Origin: Bacteroidota bacterium
GTDB lineage: Bacteria > Bacteroidota > Bacteroidia > Chitinophagales > Saprospiraceae
Length of the DNA: 64,000 nt
Assembly (NCBI GenBank): GCA_963169325.1
Contig: CAUJEY010000010.1
Coordinates: 1 to 64,000 of the forward strand
Reading direction: 5' to 3'
Below are positions 51,220 to 59,521 of the stretch, one piece after another. A program made the position numbers and the translations under genes. Under the pieces are notes generated by a model that saw only the letters and a program-made list of their open reading frames with translations, had not been told where the DNA came from and did no database searches. Numbering within the stretch: the stretch's first letter is position 1; each line of letters begins with the position of its first letter.

Positions 51220-53952
51220 ATGTCTACGCCAATTAAGTACTTGTACTGCTTCGGCTCCTCCAAAACCGAAGGCGATGCCTCCATGAAAAACCTGCTCGGC
51301 GGTAAAGGCGCCAACTTAGCCGAAATGTGCCGGCTGGGTATTGTGGTCCCACCGGGATTTACCATTACCACGGAAGCCTGCACGGAATATACCCAAAAAG
51401 GCCGCGAATATGTCCGAAAATTGCTCCAGGAAGAGGTGCAACAGGGCGTCGCCGCAATCGAAGCGGAAATGGGTAAAACCTTCGGCAATAATGCCGACCC
51501 GCTGCTGCTCTCCGTGCGTTCCGGCGCTCGCGCTTCCATGCCGGGCATGATGGACACCATCCTCAACCTCGGCCTCAACGACGAAGCCGTGGAAGGCCTG
51601 GCGCGTAAAACGGGCAACGACCGCTTCGCTTGGGACTCCTACCGCCGTTTCGTACAAATGTACGGCGACGTGGTAATGGGCCTCAAGCCGGTCTCCAAAG
51701 AAGACCACGACCCCTTTGAAGTGATCATCGACATGGTAAAAGAGGAAAAAGGCGTCGCGCTCGACACCGATCTCGATGCCGATGACCTGCGCGAACTCGT
51801 GCACCGTTTCAAAGCGCTGATCCGCGCCCGTATCGGACGCGATTTTCCCACCGACCCTTGGGAACAACTCTGGGGCTCCGTGTTGGCCGTATTCGAAAGC
51901 TGGAACAACGAACGCGCCCGGGTGTACCGCGAATTGAATGAAATTCCGGAATCCTGGGGTACTGCCGTAAACGTGCAGGCCATGGTATTCGGTAACCTGG
52001 GCAACAGCAGCGCTACCGGCGTGGCTTTCACCCGCGATGCCGGCACGGGTGAAGACCTGTTCAACGGCGAATTTCTCGTAAATGCCCAGGGCGAAGACGT
52101 GGTGGCGGGTATCCGCACGCCGCAGCAGATCACGCTGGAAGGCTCGCAGCGCTGGGCGCAGCTGGCCTGCGTCAGTGAAGAAGTGCGCCGGAGCCAATAC
52201 CCCTCGCTCGAAGAGATCATGCCCGACGTGTATAAACAACTTATCCACGCCGAAACGACGCTGGAGAACCACTACAAAGACATGCAGGATGTGGAGTTCA
52301 CCATCCAGGAAGGCAAACTCTGGATGCTCCAAACCCGCAACGGTAAACGCACCGGCGCCGCCATGGTGCGTATCGCCATGGAAATGTTGCGCCAGGGCAT
52401 GATTGATGAAAAAACGGCGATCATGCGCGTGGGCCCCGACCGGTTGGACGAACTGCTGCACCCCATTTTCGATAGCGACGCTGTAAAAAAAGCCCGGGTA
52501 CTTGCCCGCGGCCTGCCCGCCTCGCCGGGCGCTGCCACCGGCCAAATCGTATTTTTTGCCGATGAGGCCGAAGAATGGGCTAAAAAAGGCAAAGCGGTCA
52601 TCCTGGTGCGCCTGGAAACCTCGCCGGAAGACCTCCGCGGGATGAGCGTGGCAAAAGGTATCCTCACTGCCCGCGGCGGTATGACCTCTCACGCGGCCGT
52701 TGTGGCGCGCGGTATGGGCAAATGTTGTGTCTCGGGCGCCGGAGCGGTGCATGTGGATTATAAAGTCCGCACCATGACCATCGGCGACCAAACCTGGCAC
52801 GAGGGCGATTGGATTTCGCTCAACGGATCCACCGGCGAAGTGTATGAAGGACAAATCCCGACCATGGATGCCGAACTCAGCGGTGACTTCGGGGAACTGA
52901 TGCTGCTGGCCGACAAATACCGCCGGCTGGAAGTGCGTACCAACGCCGACACGCCGGAAGAAGCCGTGGTGGCCCGCAAATTCGGCGCCACGGGTATCGG
53001 ACTTTGCCGCACCGAACACATGTTTTTTGAGGGCGACCGCATCCGCGCAGTGCGCGAAATGATCTTGGCCGACGATGAAGCCGGCCGCCGCAAGGCCCTG
53101 GCCAAACTGCTCCCGATCCAGCGCGGCGACTTCGAAGGACTGTTCCGCGAAATGGACGGCCTGCCGGTCACCATCCGCCTGCTCGATCCGCCGTTGCACG
53201 AATTCGTACCGCACGACGAAGCCAGCCAGCGCATCATGGCAAACGACATGAAAGTGTCGCTGGGTAAAATCAAAATGCGGGTGGAAGAACTGCACGAGTT
53301 CAACCCGATGATGGGCCACCGCGGCTGCCGCCTAGGTATTACTTACCCGGAAATCACCGAAATGCAAGCCCGGGCCATTATCGAGGCCGCGCTCAATATG
53401 AAAGCCAAAGGCATCGATGTGAAAGCCGAAATCATGGTCCCGCTGGTGGGCACCGTGCGCGAGTTCAATGCCCAGGCAGCGGTTATCCGCCAGGCAGCAG
53501 ACGCTGTATTCGCCGAACGTGGCGAAAAAATACATTACATGATCGGCACGATGATCGAAACCCCGCGCGCCGCCCTGATCGCCGACAGCATCGGAGCGCA
53601 AGCGGAGTTCTTCTCCTTCGGCACCAACGACCTGACGCAAATGACGCTCGGCTTCTCGCGCGACGATGCTGGCAAATTCCTGCCGCATTACCTGAAAAAA
53701 GGGATGTATGAACGCGACCCGTTCCAGTCGATCGACCAAAAAGGCGTAGGCATGTTGGTACAAATGGCCGTGCAAAAAGGTAAGGCAGTGCGCAAGGAAA
53801 TTGAAGTGGGTGTCTGTGGCGAGCACGGCGGCGACCCCGCCTCCGTGGAATTTTTCCACCGCACCGGGCTTGACTATGTGAGTTGTTCGCCGTTCCGGGT
53901 GCCGATCGCCAGGTTGGCTGCGGCGCAGGCGGCTTTACGGGAAACGAAATAG
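51220..53952 (+). CDS. ppdK: Pyruvate, phosphate dikinase
   Basis: Interconverts pyruvate + ATP + Pi with PEP + AMP + PPi. N-terminal ATP-grasp domain from KYLYCFGSSKTEGDASMKNL and GGKGANLAEMCRLGIVVPPGF; phospho-histidine domain GGMTSHAAVVARGMGK with H491; C-terminal PEP-binding barrel with RTEHMFFEGDRI, GCRLGITYPEI, GTMIETPRAALIAD, FFSFGTNDLTQMTLGFSRDD and the catalytic cysteine in DYVSCSPFRVPIARLAAAQAAL. 910 residues, normal length. It links glycolysis and gluconeogenesis and uses pyrophosphate. Decamer array 4 begins right after its stop codon. Confidence 0.97.
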   Translation: MSTPIKYLYCFGSSKTEGDASMKNLLGGKGANLAEMCRLGIVVPPGFTITTEACTEYTQKGREYVRKLLQEEVQQGVAAIEAEMGKTFGNNADPLLLSVRSGARASMPGMMDTILNLGLNDEAVEGLARKTGNDRFAWDSYRRFVQMYGDVVMGLKPVSKEDHDPFEVIIDMVKEEKGVALDTDLDADDLRELVHRFKALIRARIGRDFPTDPWEQLWGSVLAVFESWNNERARVYRELNEIPESWGTAVNVQAMVFGNLGNSSATGVAFTRDAGTGEDLFNGEFLVNAQGEDVVAGIRTPQQITLEGSQRWAQLACVSEEVRRSQYPSLEEIMPDVYKQLIHAETTLENHYKDMQDVEFTIQEGKLWMLQTRNGKRTGAAMVRIAMEMLRQGMIDEKTAIMRVGPDRLDELLHPIFDSDAVKKARVLARGLPASPGAATGQIVFFADEAEEWAKKGKAVILVRLETSPEDLRGMSVAKGILTARGGMTSHAAVVARGMGKCCVSGAGAVHVDYKVRTMTIGDQTWHEGDWISLNGSTGEVYEGQIPTMDAELSGDFGELMLLADKYRRLEVRTNADTPEEAVVARKFGATGIGLCRTEHMFFEGDRIRAVREMILADDEAGRRKALAKLLPIQRGDFEGLFREMDGLPVTIRLLDPPLHEFVPHDEASQRIMANDMKVSLGKIKMRVEELHEFNPMMGHRGCRLGITYPEITEMQARAIIEAALNMKAKGIDVKAEIMVPLVGTVREFNAQAAVIRQAADAVFAERGEKIHYMIGTMIETPRAALIADSIGAQAEFFSFGTNDLTQMTLGFSRDDAGKFLPHYLKKGMYERDPFQSIDQKGVGMLVQMAVQKGKAVRKEIEVGVCGEHGGDPASVEFFHRTGLDYVSCSPFRVPIARLAAAQAALRETK

Positions 53953-53953
53953 A

Positions 53954-54147
53954 TTGATCGTCATTGGGCGTCATTATTCGTCAATGACGCCCAATGACGA
54001 ACAATGACGAACAATGACGATCAATGACGCCCAATGACGCCCAATGACGAATAATGACGCCCAATGACACCCAATGACGCCCAATGACGAATAATGACGA
54101 TCAATGACGCCCAATGACGATCTATGACGCTCAATGACGATCTATGA
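53954..54147. repeat. AATGACG decamer array 4
   Basis: A short left arm (53956-53980: CATTGGGCGT, CATTATTCGT) turns without spacer into a long right arm (53983-54147) with units CCC, AAC, ATC, AAT, ACACCC. The last units drift to CTATGACGCTCAATGACG and TCTATGACAAAC. The ATG of hoxF (54144) is the ATGAC of the last degenerate unit. Confidence 0.93.
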
Positions 54148-55883
54148 CAAACCCAAACCGCACTCAACTGCTCAACCGCCTCTGGGAGTTCCAGCGGCGT
54201 GCCGGCTACATCCGCGATGCAGACATACAAGCCTGTGCGCAATGGCTGGATATTTCCGCCATCGAAGTGGAAGGTGTTGCTTCGTTTTACCATTTTTTTC
54301 ACCGCCAACCGGCCGGTGCAATTCAGATTTACTTAGATAACAGTATTGTAGCCGAGCATTCGGGCTTTGAGGCGATTAAAACGGCTTTCGAGCAAGCTAC
54401 AGGCGCCAAAATGGGCGGCGTCGACCCTTCCGGGAGTTTCGGTCTTTTCGCCACGCCCTGCATCGGCCTGAGCGACCAGCTACCCGCCGCCCTGATCGGG
54501 TTTCAGCCGTTCACCAACCTGACGCCGGAGAAGGTAGGGCGGATCGTCCGCGAAATGAAACAGGGCGCCTCGCCCGAAAGCATTTGCGATACGGTTGAAT
54601 CAAATATCCGCTACCTGCCGCCGGAGGACCGAACGATTTTTTTCCGCGAATGCGAAACGGGCAGCGCACTCCGGCAAGCCGCTGCATTGGGGCCGGCCGG
54701 GGTAATCGCGGAACTGAAAATGGCCGAACTGAACGGCCGGGGCGGCGCTTTTTTTCCCACCTGGATCAAGTGGAACGCTTGCCGCGAACAGCCGGGAACC
54801 CCCAAATACGTGGTGTGTAATGCCGACGAAGGTGAGCCCGGTACTTTTAAAGACCGGGTGTTGTTGCAGGAAAATCCGGAATCCGTGCTCGAAGGCATGC
54901 TGATTGGCGGCTATACCATCGGCGCATCGGAAGGTATAATTTATCTGCGGGCAGAGTACACCTGGTTGTTACCCCGGCTCGAAGCCACGCTGGCGGATTT
55001 TCGGAAAAAAGGGTTGCTGGGTAAAGACGCCGGCGGCCTGAAGGATTTTGATTTTGACATCCGGATACAGCTGGGCGCCGGCGCCTATGTGTGCGGGGAA
55101 GAAACGGCCATGTTGGAATCGATGGAGGGCAAACGTGGAGAGCCGCGCACTAAATGGTTTTTCCCGGTGGAAAAAGGTTTTTTGCAACAGCCGACCCTGA
55201 TCAACAACGTGGAGACCTTCGCCGCAGCCGCGCATATTACCGGAATGGGCGCATCGGTGTACAACCAGCGCGGAATACCCGGCTCTCCGGGCACCAAACT
55301 GATCAGTGTATCCGGCGACTGCCATAAACCGGGTTTGTATGAAATTGAATGGGGCATGCCCGTGGCCGAATTGCTCGACCTGTGCGAAGCCGAAGACCCC
55401 TATTTTATGCAGGTGAGCGGACCCTCCGGCGAGTGTATTTCTATGGCGGAAAAAGACCGGCGGATTTCTATGCTCGACCTGATGGTTCACAAGGATATTC
55501 GCTGCGGCGGATCATTTATGATCTTCAACCGTCAGCGCGATCTGGTGCGTGTACTGCTGAATTTTTCGGCCTTTTTCAAACACGAATCCTGCGGCGTATG
55601 CACCCCCTGCCGGGCCGGCAACTTTATCCTGCAACGCCAGTTGGAAAAACTGGACCGCCACCTTGCCCAGCCCGCCGACCTGGATACTATCCGAAACTGG
55701 GGCGCTATCATGAAAGCCACCAGCCGCTGCGGCCTGGGCAAAACGGCGCCCAACACACCCATTATGGCCATGGAAAAATTTTACGATTATTTTGTCGCCC
55801 GCCTGGGCCAGCCTGCCAACTCCCTGAACAAATCGTTCGACCTGGAGCGGGCGACGGCGGCGTATGAGAAATATAAAAGTTAG
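54144..55883 (+). CDS. hoxF: NAD-reducing [NiFe] hydrogenase diaphorase subunit HoxF (NuoE-like + NuoF-like domains)
   Basis: The NADH-binding subunit of the diaphorase half. Residues 1-150 form a NuoE-like thioredoxin-fold domain that has lost [2Fe-2S] ligands: only C106 remains and the expected partner four residues on is S110; no cysteines occur in the first pair's region. Residues about 180-560 are NuoF-like: GRGGAFFPT from G198, FMN/NAD site CNADEGEPGTFKDR from C225, GAGAYVCGEETAM near 311, and the [4Fe-4S] ligands C483, C486, C489 (CGVCTPC) and C529. 579 residues, close to known HoxF. The start codon falls in the repeat array. Cytoplasmic; part of a HoxFUYH-type complex. Confidence 0.92.
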   Translation: MTNPNRTQLLNRLWEFQRRAGYIRDADIQACAQWLDISAIEVEGVASFYHFFHRQPAGAIQIYLDNSIVAEHSGFEAIKTAFEQATGAKMGGVDPSGSFGLFATPCIGLSDQLPAALIGFQPFTNLTPEKVGRIVREMKQGASPESICDTVESNIRYLPPEDRTIFFRECETGSALRQAAALGPAGVIAELKMAELNGRGGAFFPTWIKWNACREQPGTPKYVVCNADEGEPGTFKDRVLLQENPESVLEGMLIGGYTIGASEGIIYLRAEYTWLLPRLEATLADFRKKGLLGKDAGGLKDFDFDIRIQLGAGAYVCGEETAMLESMEGKRGEPRTKWFFPVEKGFLQQPTLINNVETFAAAAHITGMGASVYNQRGIPGSPGTKLISVSGDCHKPGLYEIEWGMPVAELLDLCEAEDPYFMQVSGPSGECISMAEKDRRISMLDLMVHKDIRCGGSFMIFNRQRDLVRVLLNFSAFFKHESCGVCTPCRAGNFILQRQLEKLDRHLAQPADLDTIRNWGAIMKATSRCGLGKTAPNTPIMAMEKFYDYFVARLGQPANSLNKSFDLERATAAYEKYKS

Positions 55884-55895
55884 TTCCGCTCAATT

Positions 55896-57164
55896 ATGAA
55901 CAAAACCGTCAACATAACCATCGATGGCCGGCAGATAATGGCCGAAGCCGGGCGCAACCTCGTGGACGTAGCCCGCGAGAATGGTATTTTTATCCCATCG
56001 TTATGCTACTACGCTCACCTGGAGCAGCCGCTGGGCACCTGCCGCGTGTGTACCTGCCACCTGAACGGTAAAGCCGGTGTGGCCTGCACGGAAAAAGTGC
56101 ATGAAGGCTTGTCTGTGGTCGTAAACACGCCGGAGCTGAACGACCTGCGCAAAGCCGTGGTGGAGATGATGTTCGCCGAAGGCAATCACTTCTGTCCGGC
56201 CTGTGAAAAAAGCGGAAACTGCGACCTGCAGCACATGGGCTATGAACTGGGCATTGCCGGCGCGCGTTTTCCGCACCTGTTCGAAGACCGGATCATCGAT
56301 TTCACTTCTACCCGTATGATCATGGAACACAACCGCTGCATCAAGTGCCGGCGCTGTGTGGAAGAGATTTTTACCGACGACGGCAAGCGGGTGTTCACCT
56401 ACGTCAACCGGGGAAATGAAACCGTGGTGGGCATCGACTACGAACAGGAGTCCCGGCTGAGCGAAGCGCAAGCGGTGAACGCCATGCGGATATGTCCCAC
56501 CGGAGCCATCATCGTGCGCGGCGCCGACATGAGTCAACCCTTCGGCGAACGGAAATTCGATATGGAATCCGTTCAGGTAGAACAGGCGCCTGCCGCTAAA
56601 GAACCAGCCGTAAAAACGCGGGAAAAGAAAGTCATCGCTACGGTGTCGCTGGCCGGCTGTTTCGGCTGTCACATGTCGATGCTGGATATTGATACCGGTT
56701 TGCTGGATTTGTTGGAATTTGTAGAAATACACAAATCACCGCTGACCGATTTTAAAAAATTCGGCAAACGTTGTCACCTCGGGTTGATCGAAGGCGGGTG
56801 TTGTAATTCGGAAAATGTGGAAACCCTGCGGGAATTCCGCAAGAACTGCGATATCCTGGTGTCGGTGGGCGAATGTGCGATATGGGGCGGACTGCCGGCC
56901 ATGCGAAATACCATCCCGCTCGGCGAGTGCCTGGAGGAAGCCTATCTTACCGCACCCCTCCACGAACCGGGCGCCGGGGTAGTGCCTTACCACGAAGATT
57001 TGCCCAAAATTCTCGACAAAGTGTATGGCTGTTCGGAGATCGTACAAATCGATTATTTCATCCCCGGTTGCCCACCTTCCGCTACCCATATCTGGAAGGT
57101 AGTGGAAAATTTGCTGTGGGGAGAGAAACACTCCATTCTGTACTCAGAATTCAAATACGATTGA
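55896..57164 (+). CDS. HoxU-HoxY fusion: diaphorase ferredoxin subunit joined to small hydrogenase subunit
   Basis: One chain of 422 residues. Residues 1-235 are HoxU/NuoG-N-terminal-like: [2Fe-2S] C37, C49, C52, C64; His-Cys3 [4Fe-4S] H98, C100, C103, C109; further [4Fe-4S] C148, C151, C154, C200. A Pro/Ala/Lys/Glu-rich linker (VEQAPAAKEPAVKTREKK) joins to HoxY from residue about 247: AGCFGCHMS (C255, C258), VGECAIWGG (C327) and PGCPPSATHIW (C392) hold the proximal [4Fe-4S] next to the NiFe site. In other group 3d enzymes these are separate genes. It lies 12 bp after hoxF; no stop or frameshift is present in the linker. Codon use looks like its neighbours. Confidence 0.92.
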   Translation: MNKTVNITIDGRQIMAEAGRNLVDVARENGIFIPSLCYYAHLEQPLGTCRVCTCHLNGKAGVACTEKVHEGLSVVVNTPELNDLRKAVVEMMFAEGNHFCPACEKSGNCDLQHMGYELGIAGARFPHLFEDRIIDFTSTRMIMEHNRCIKCRRCVEEIFTDDGKRVFTYVNRGNETVVGIDYEQESRLSEAQAVNAMRICPTGAIIVRGADMSQPFGERKFDMESVQVEQAPAAKEPAVKTREKKVIATVSLAGCFGCHMSMLDIDTGLLDLLEFVEIHKSPLTDFKKFGKRCHLGLIEGGCCNSENVETLREFRKNCDILVSVGECAIWGGLPAMRNTIPLGECLEEAYLTAPLHEPGAGVVPYHEDLPKILDKVYGCSEIVQIDYFIPGCPPSATHIWKVVENLLWGEKHSILYSEFKYD

Positions 57165-57268
57165 CGCCCAATGGCGAAATGACCCAATGACGAAATGACG
57201 CCCAATGACCAATGACGCCAAATGACCAATGACCTAATGACGCCCAATGACGCAATAACCCAATAACA
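57163..57268. repeat. AATGACG decamer array 5
   Basis: Mostly right-arm units (AATGACG, AATGACC, AATGGCG, AATGACGCC) with irregular spacing and several 7-8-bp units; no clear left arm. It occupies the whole gap between the HoxU-HoxY gene and hoxH within one operon, ending just before ATG at 57268. Confidence 0.88.
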
Positions 57269-58722
57269 TGAGCAAAAAAATAGTCATCGATCCCGTTACC
57301 CGGGTGGAAGGCCACGGCCGCGTAACGATACACTTAGACGCGTCGGGTGGCGTAGAGTCGGCTTATTTCCACATCGTCGAATTCCGGGGTTTCGAGCGTT
57401 TTATCCAGGGCCGGCCGTACTGGGAAGTGCCGGTGCTGGTGCAGCGTTTGTGCGGTATTTGCCCGGTGAGTCACCATCTCGCCGCCGCCAAAGCGATCGA
57501 CCAGATCAACGGCATTGACCCGGAAGGCCTTTCGCCCACGGCGGAGAAGCTGCGCCGGCTGTTGCACTACGGTCAGGTATTTCAGTCGCATGCACTGCAT
57601 TTTTTCTACCTGGCTTCGCCCGATTTGTTGTTCGGTTTTGATGCGCCTGCGGAAAAAAGAAACATCGTTGCCGTGGCGGAAGCCAATAAAGAGCTGGCGC
57701 GAAAAGGTATTCTGATGCGCAAGTTCGGGCAGGAAATTATTAAAGCTATTTCCGGCAAAAGGATACACGGCGTGGCGGCGGTGCCGGGCGGCATGTACAA
57801 AACATTCACCCCGGTCGAACGCGATTATTTCCTCAATGGACAAGATATTCCGCCCATCGATACCATGATCGAATGGTCGCTGGAGATGCTGGAGTTTATC
57901 CGCCACTACCACGACGCACATCGCGCCCTGCTCGACGGCTTCGCCAACTATCCCTCGGGGCACCTCGGCTTAGTGCGACCCGACGGCGCCCTCGACCTCT
58001 ATCACGGCCTCTTGCGCGCCGTGGACAGCGAAGGCCACAAAATACTGGCCGACGTGCCCACCGATACCTACAACCGCTATTTTTCGGAAGCGGTGGAGAA
58101 ATGGACGTACATGAAATTTCCCTACCTGAAACACCTGGGCCGGGAAAAAGGCTGGAACCGCGTGGGCCCCTTGTCGCGGCTCAACGTGTGCGATTATATC
58201 CCGACCCGCCTGGCTGAACAGGCCCGGCGCCAGATGTTGCAGTACACCGGCCGGAAGGTGAACAACCATACCCTGTACACCCACTGGGCGAGACTGATCG
58301 AAATGTTGCACTGCGCGGAAGTGGTACGCGACCTGTTGCATGATCCGGATATCTTCAGCGACGACCTGCGCCGCACCGGCAAACCCCGATTGGAAGGCAT
58401 CGGCATCATAGAAGCGCCGCGCGGCACCCTGACGCACCACTATGAAGTAGACGACAAAGGCATGATCACCCGCTGCAACCTCATCGTGTCTACCACCCAC
58501 AACAATGAAGCGATGAACCGCGCCGTTCGTTGGGTGGCCCGGGATGCCCTGAGCCATCAACCGGAAATTACGGAAGGTATGCTCAACCGGGTGGAAGTGG
58601 CCATCCGCGCCTACGATCCCTGCCTGAGCTGCGCCACCCATGCACTGGGTAAAATGCCGCTGCGGGCTGAACTTTATGATCACGAAGGCCAATGCCTGCA
58701 AACCCTGTACCGCCATGCCTGA
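57268..58722 (+). CDS. hoxH: [NiFe] hydrogenase large subunit HoxH (group 3d type)
   Basis: Carries the NiFe(CN)2CO active site. Motif L1 is RLCGICPVSH with C62, C65 and H69; E14 in VEGHG; L2 is DPCLSCATH with C452, C455 and H458. After H458 a 26-residue tail (ALGKMPLRAEL ... TLYRHA) should be removed during maturation by the protease encoded downstream. 484 residues, normal. The sequence matches NAD-linked (group 3d) large subunits rather than membrane uptake enzymes: no Tat small subunit is present, and HoxF/HoxU are adjacent. Hyp maturation genes are not in this window. Confidence 0.95.
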   Translation: MSKKIVIDPVTRVEGHGRVTIHLDASGGVESAYFHIVEFRGFERFIQGRPYWEVPVLVQRLCGICPVSHHLAAAKAIDQINGIDPEGLSPTAEKLRRLLHYGQVFQSHALHFFYLASPDLLFGFDAPAEKRNIVAVAEANKELARKGILMRKFGQEIIKAISGKRIHGVAAVPGGMYKTFTPVERDYFLNGQDIPPIDTMIEWSLEMLEFIRHYHDAHRALLDGFANYPSGHLGLVRPDGALDLYHGLLRAVDSEGHKILADVPTDTYNRYFSEAVEKWTYMKFPYLKHLGREKGWNRVGPLSRLNVCDYIPTRLAEQARRQMLQYTGRKVNNHTLYTHWARLIEMLHCAEVVRDLLHDPDIFSDDLRRTGKPRLEGIGIIEAPRGTLTHHYEVDDKGMITRCNLIVSTTHNNEAMNRAVRWVARDALSHQPEITEGMLNRVEVAIRAYDPCLSCATHALGKMPLRAELYDHEGQCLQTLYRHA

Positions 58723-59152
58723 CCCCCTGCTCATCATCGGTATCGGCAACAGCAGCCGGGGCGACGACGGACTGGGCTGGGCTTTTCTCGACACGATTAG
58801 CCAAATGCAGCCACCTCCCGGCCAACTGGAATACCGCTATCAACTCGTGGTGGAAGACGCTGAATTGCTGACCCGGTATCCCCGGGTACTCTTTGTGGAT
58901 GCGTGCGAAAACGACCAGCCCGACGGTTTTTCCCTGGAACCCTGCCGGCCCGATCCTGTTGCGGAAATTTACACCCATCAGCAGACGCCGGGGGCCGTTC
59001 TTTTCCTCTGTCAGGAATTGTACGGACACCGGCCGGAGGCCTGGTGCCTGCGGATACAGGGGTATGTGTGGGATTTTGATACGGGGTTGACGGTAAAGGG
59101 AAGAGAAAATTTGGAAAAGGCGGTGGAGGTTTTTAAACCTTGGCAAATATGA
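58715..59152 (+). CDS. hoxW: Hydrogenase maturation protease HoxW
   Basis: HyaD/HoxW-type endopeptidase that clips the HoxH tail after nickel insertion. Start at 58715 (MPDPLLIIGIGNSSRGDDGLGWAF) overlaps hoxH by 8 bp. Ni-sensing residues are expected in GDDGLG (first Asp/Glu) and LFVDACEND; the C-terminal conserved histidine is less clear (YGHRPEAWCLRIQGY). 145 residues, usual size. Its presence supports an active hydrogenase. Confidence 0.9.
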   Translation: MPDPLLIIGIGNSSRGDDGLGWAFLDTISQMQPPPGQLEYRYQLVVEDAELLTRYPRVLFVDACENDQPDGFSLEPCRPDPVAEIYTHQQTPGAVLFLCQELYGHRPEAWCLRIQGYVWDFDTGLTVKGRENLEKAVEVFKPWQI

Positions 59153-59172
59153 ATGCGCTGGACAGACGACAG

Positions 59173-59469
59173 ATGAAGATTAATATGGGAATGACAATTC
59201 CTATCCTTTTGGCTATGTTTATTTCTTGTAAAAACCAAGAAAGGATTAAGCCCGAAGGTTTTGTTGAAAGGACAGTTCTTCTCGAAGATGATTACCCGGA
59301 TACGCCATTTTGTAAGGTTAATCTATTTATACCGCCCGAATTTGACACCCTTTTGAAATGGGTTGATTATTCCGATTGCACTTGCTGTGATTTGAAAAAG
59401 TACAGGTTCACGTCTTCAAAGGGCTGTTTTCAACCAATGCATACCAAATACTACAATCGATTCACATAG
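59173..59469 (+). CDS. Small hypothetical lipoprotein
   Basis: Not recognised. From ATG 59173: MKINMGMTIPILLAMFISC, a good lipobox (Cys 19), then 80 residues with a cysteine pair region (DCTCCDLKKY). It is noticeably AT-richer than its neighbours and short, so it may be a recent arrival or a C-terminally truncated gene. It begins 20 bp after the hoxW stop; an alternative start inside hoxW exists. Confidence 0.5.
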   Translation: MKINMGMTIPILLAMFISCKNQERIKPEGFVERTVLLEDDYPDTPFCKVNLFIPPEFDTLLKWVDYSDCTCCDLKKYRFTSSKGCFQPMHTKYYNRFT

Positions 59470-59521
59470 GCCCGAATTAATACAGATCCTCGTAAGAACT
59501 CAAATTGATATTTAATGATGC

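Noticed and set aside
51316..53319. Open frame of 667 codons antisense to the pyruvate phosphate dikinase gene
   Set aside because: It mirrors the codon structure of a strongly recognised gene, has low-complexity His/Phe/Gly composition and no family resemblance.
54144..57164. Respiratory complex I genes nuoE/F/G
   Set aside because: The domains resemble NuoE, NuoF and NuoG, but the HoxY part, the following HoxH with both NiFe motifs and the maturation protease show a hydrogenase.
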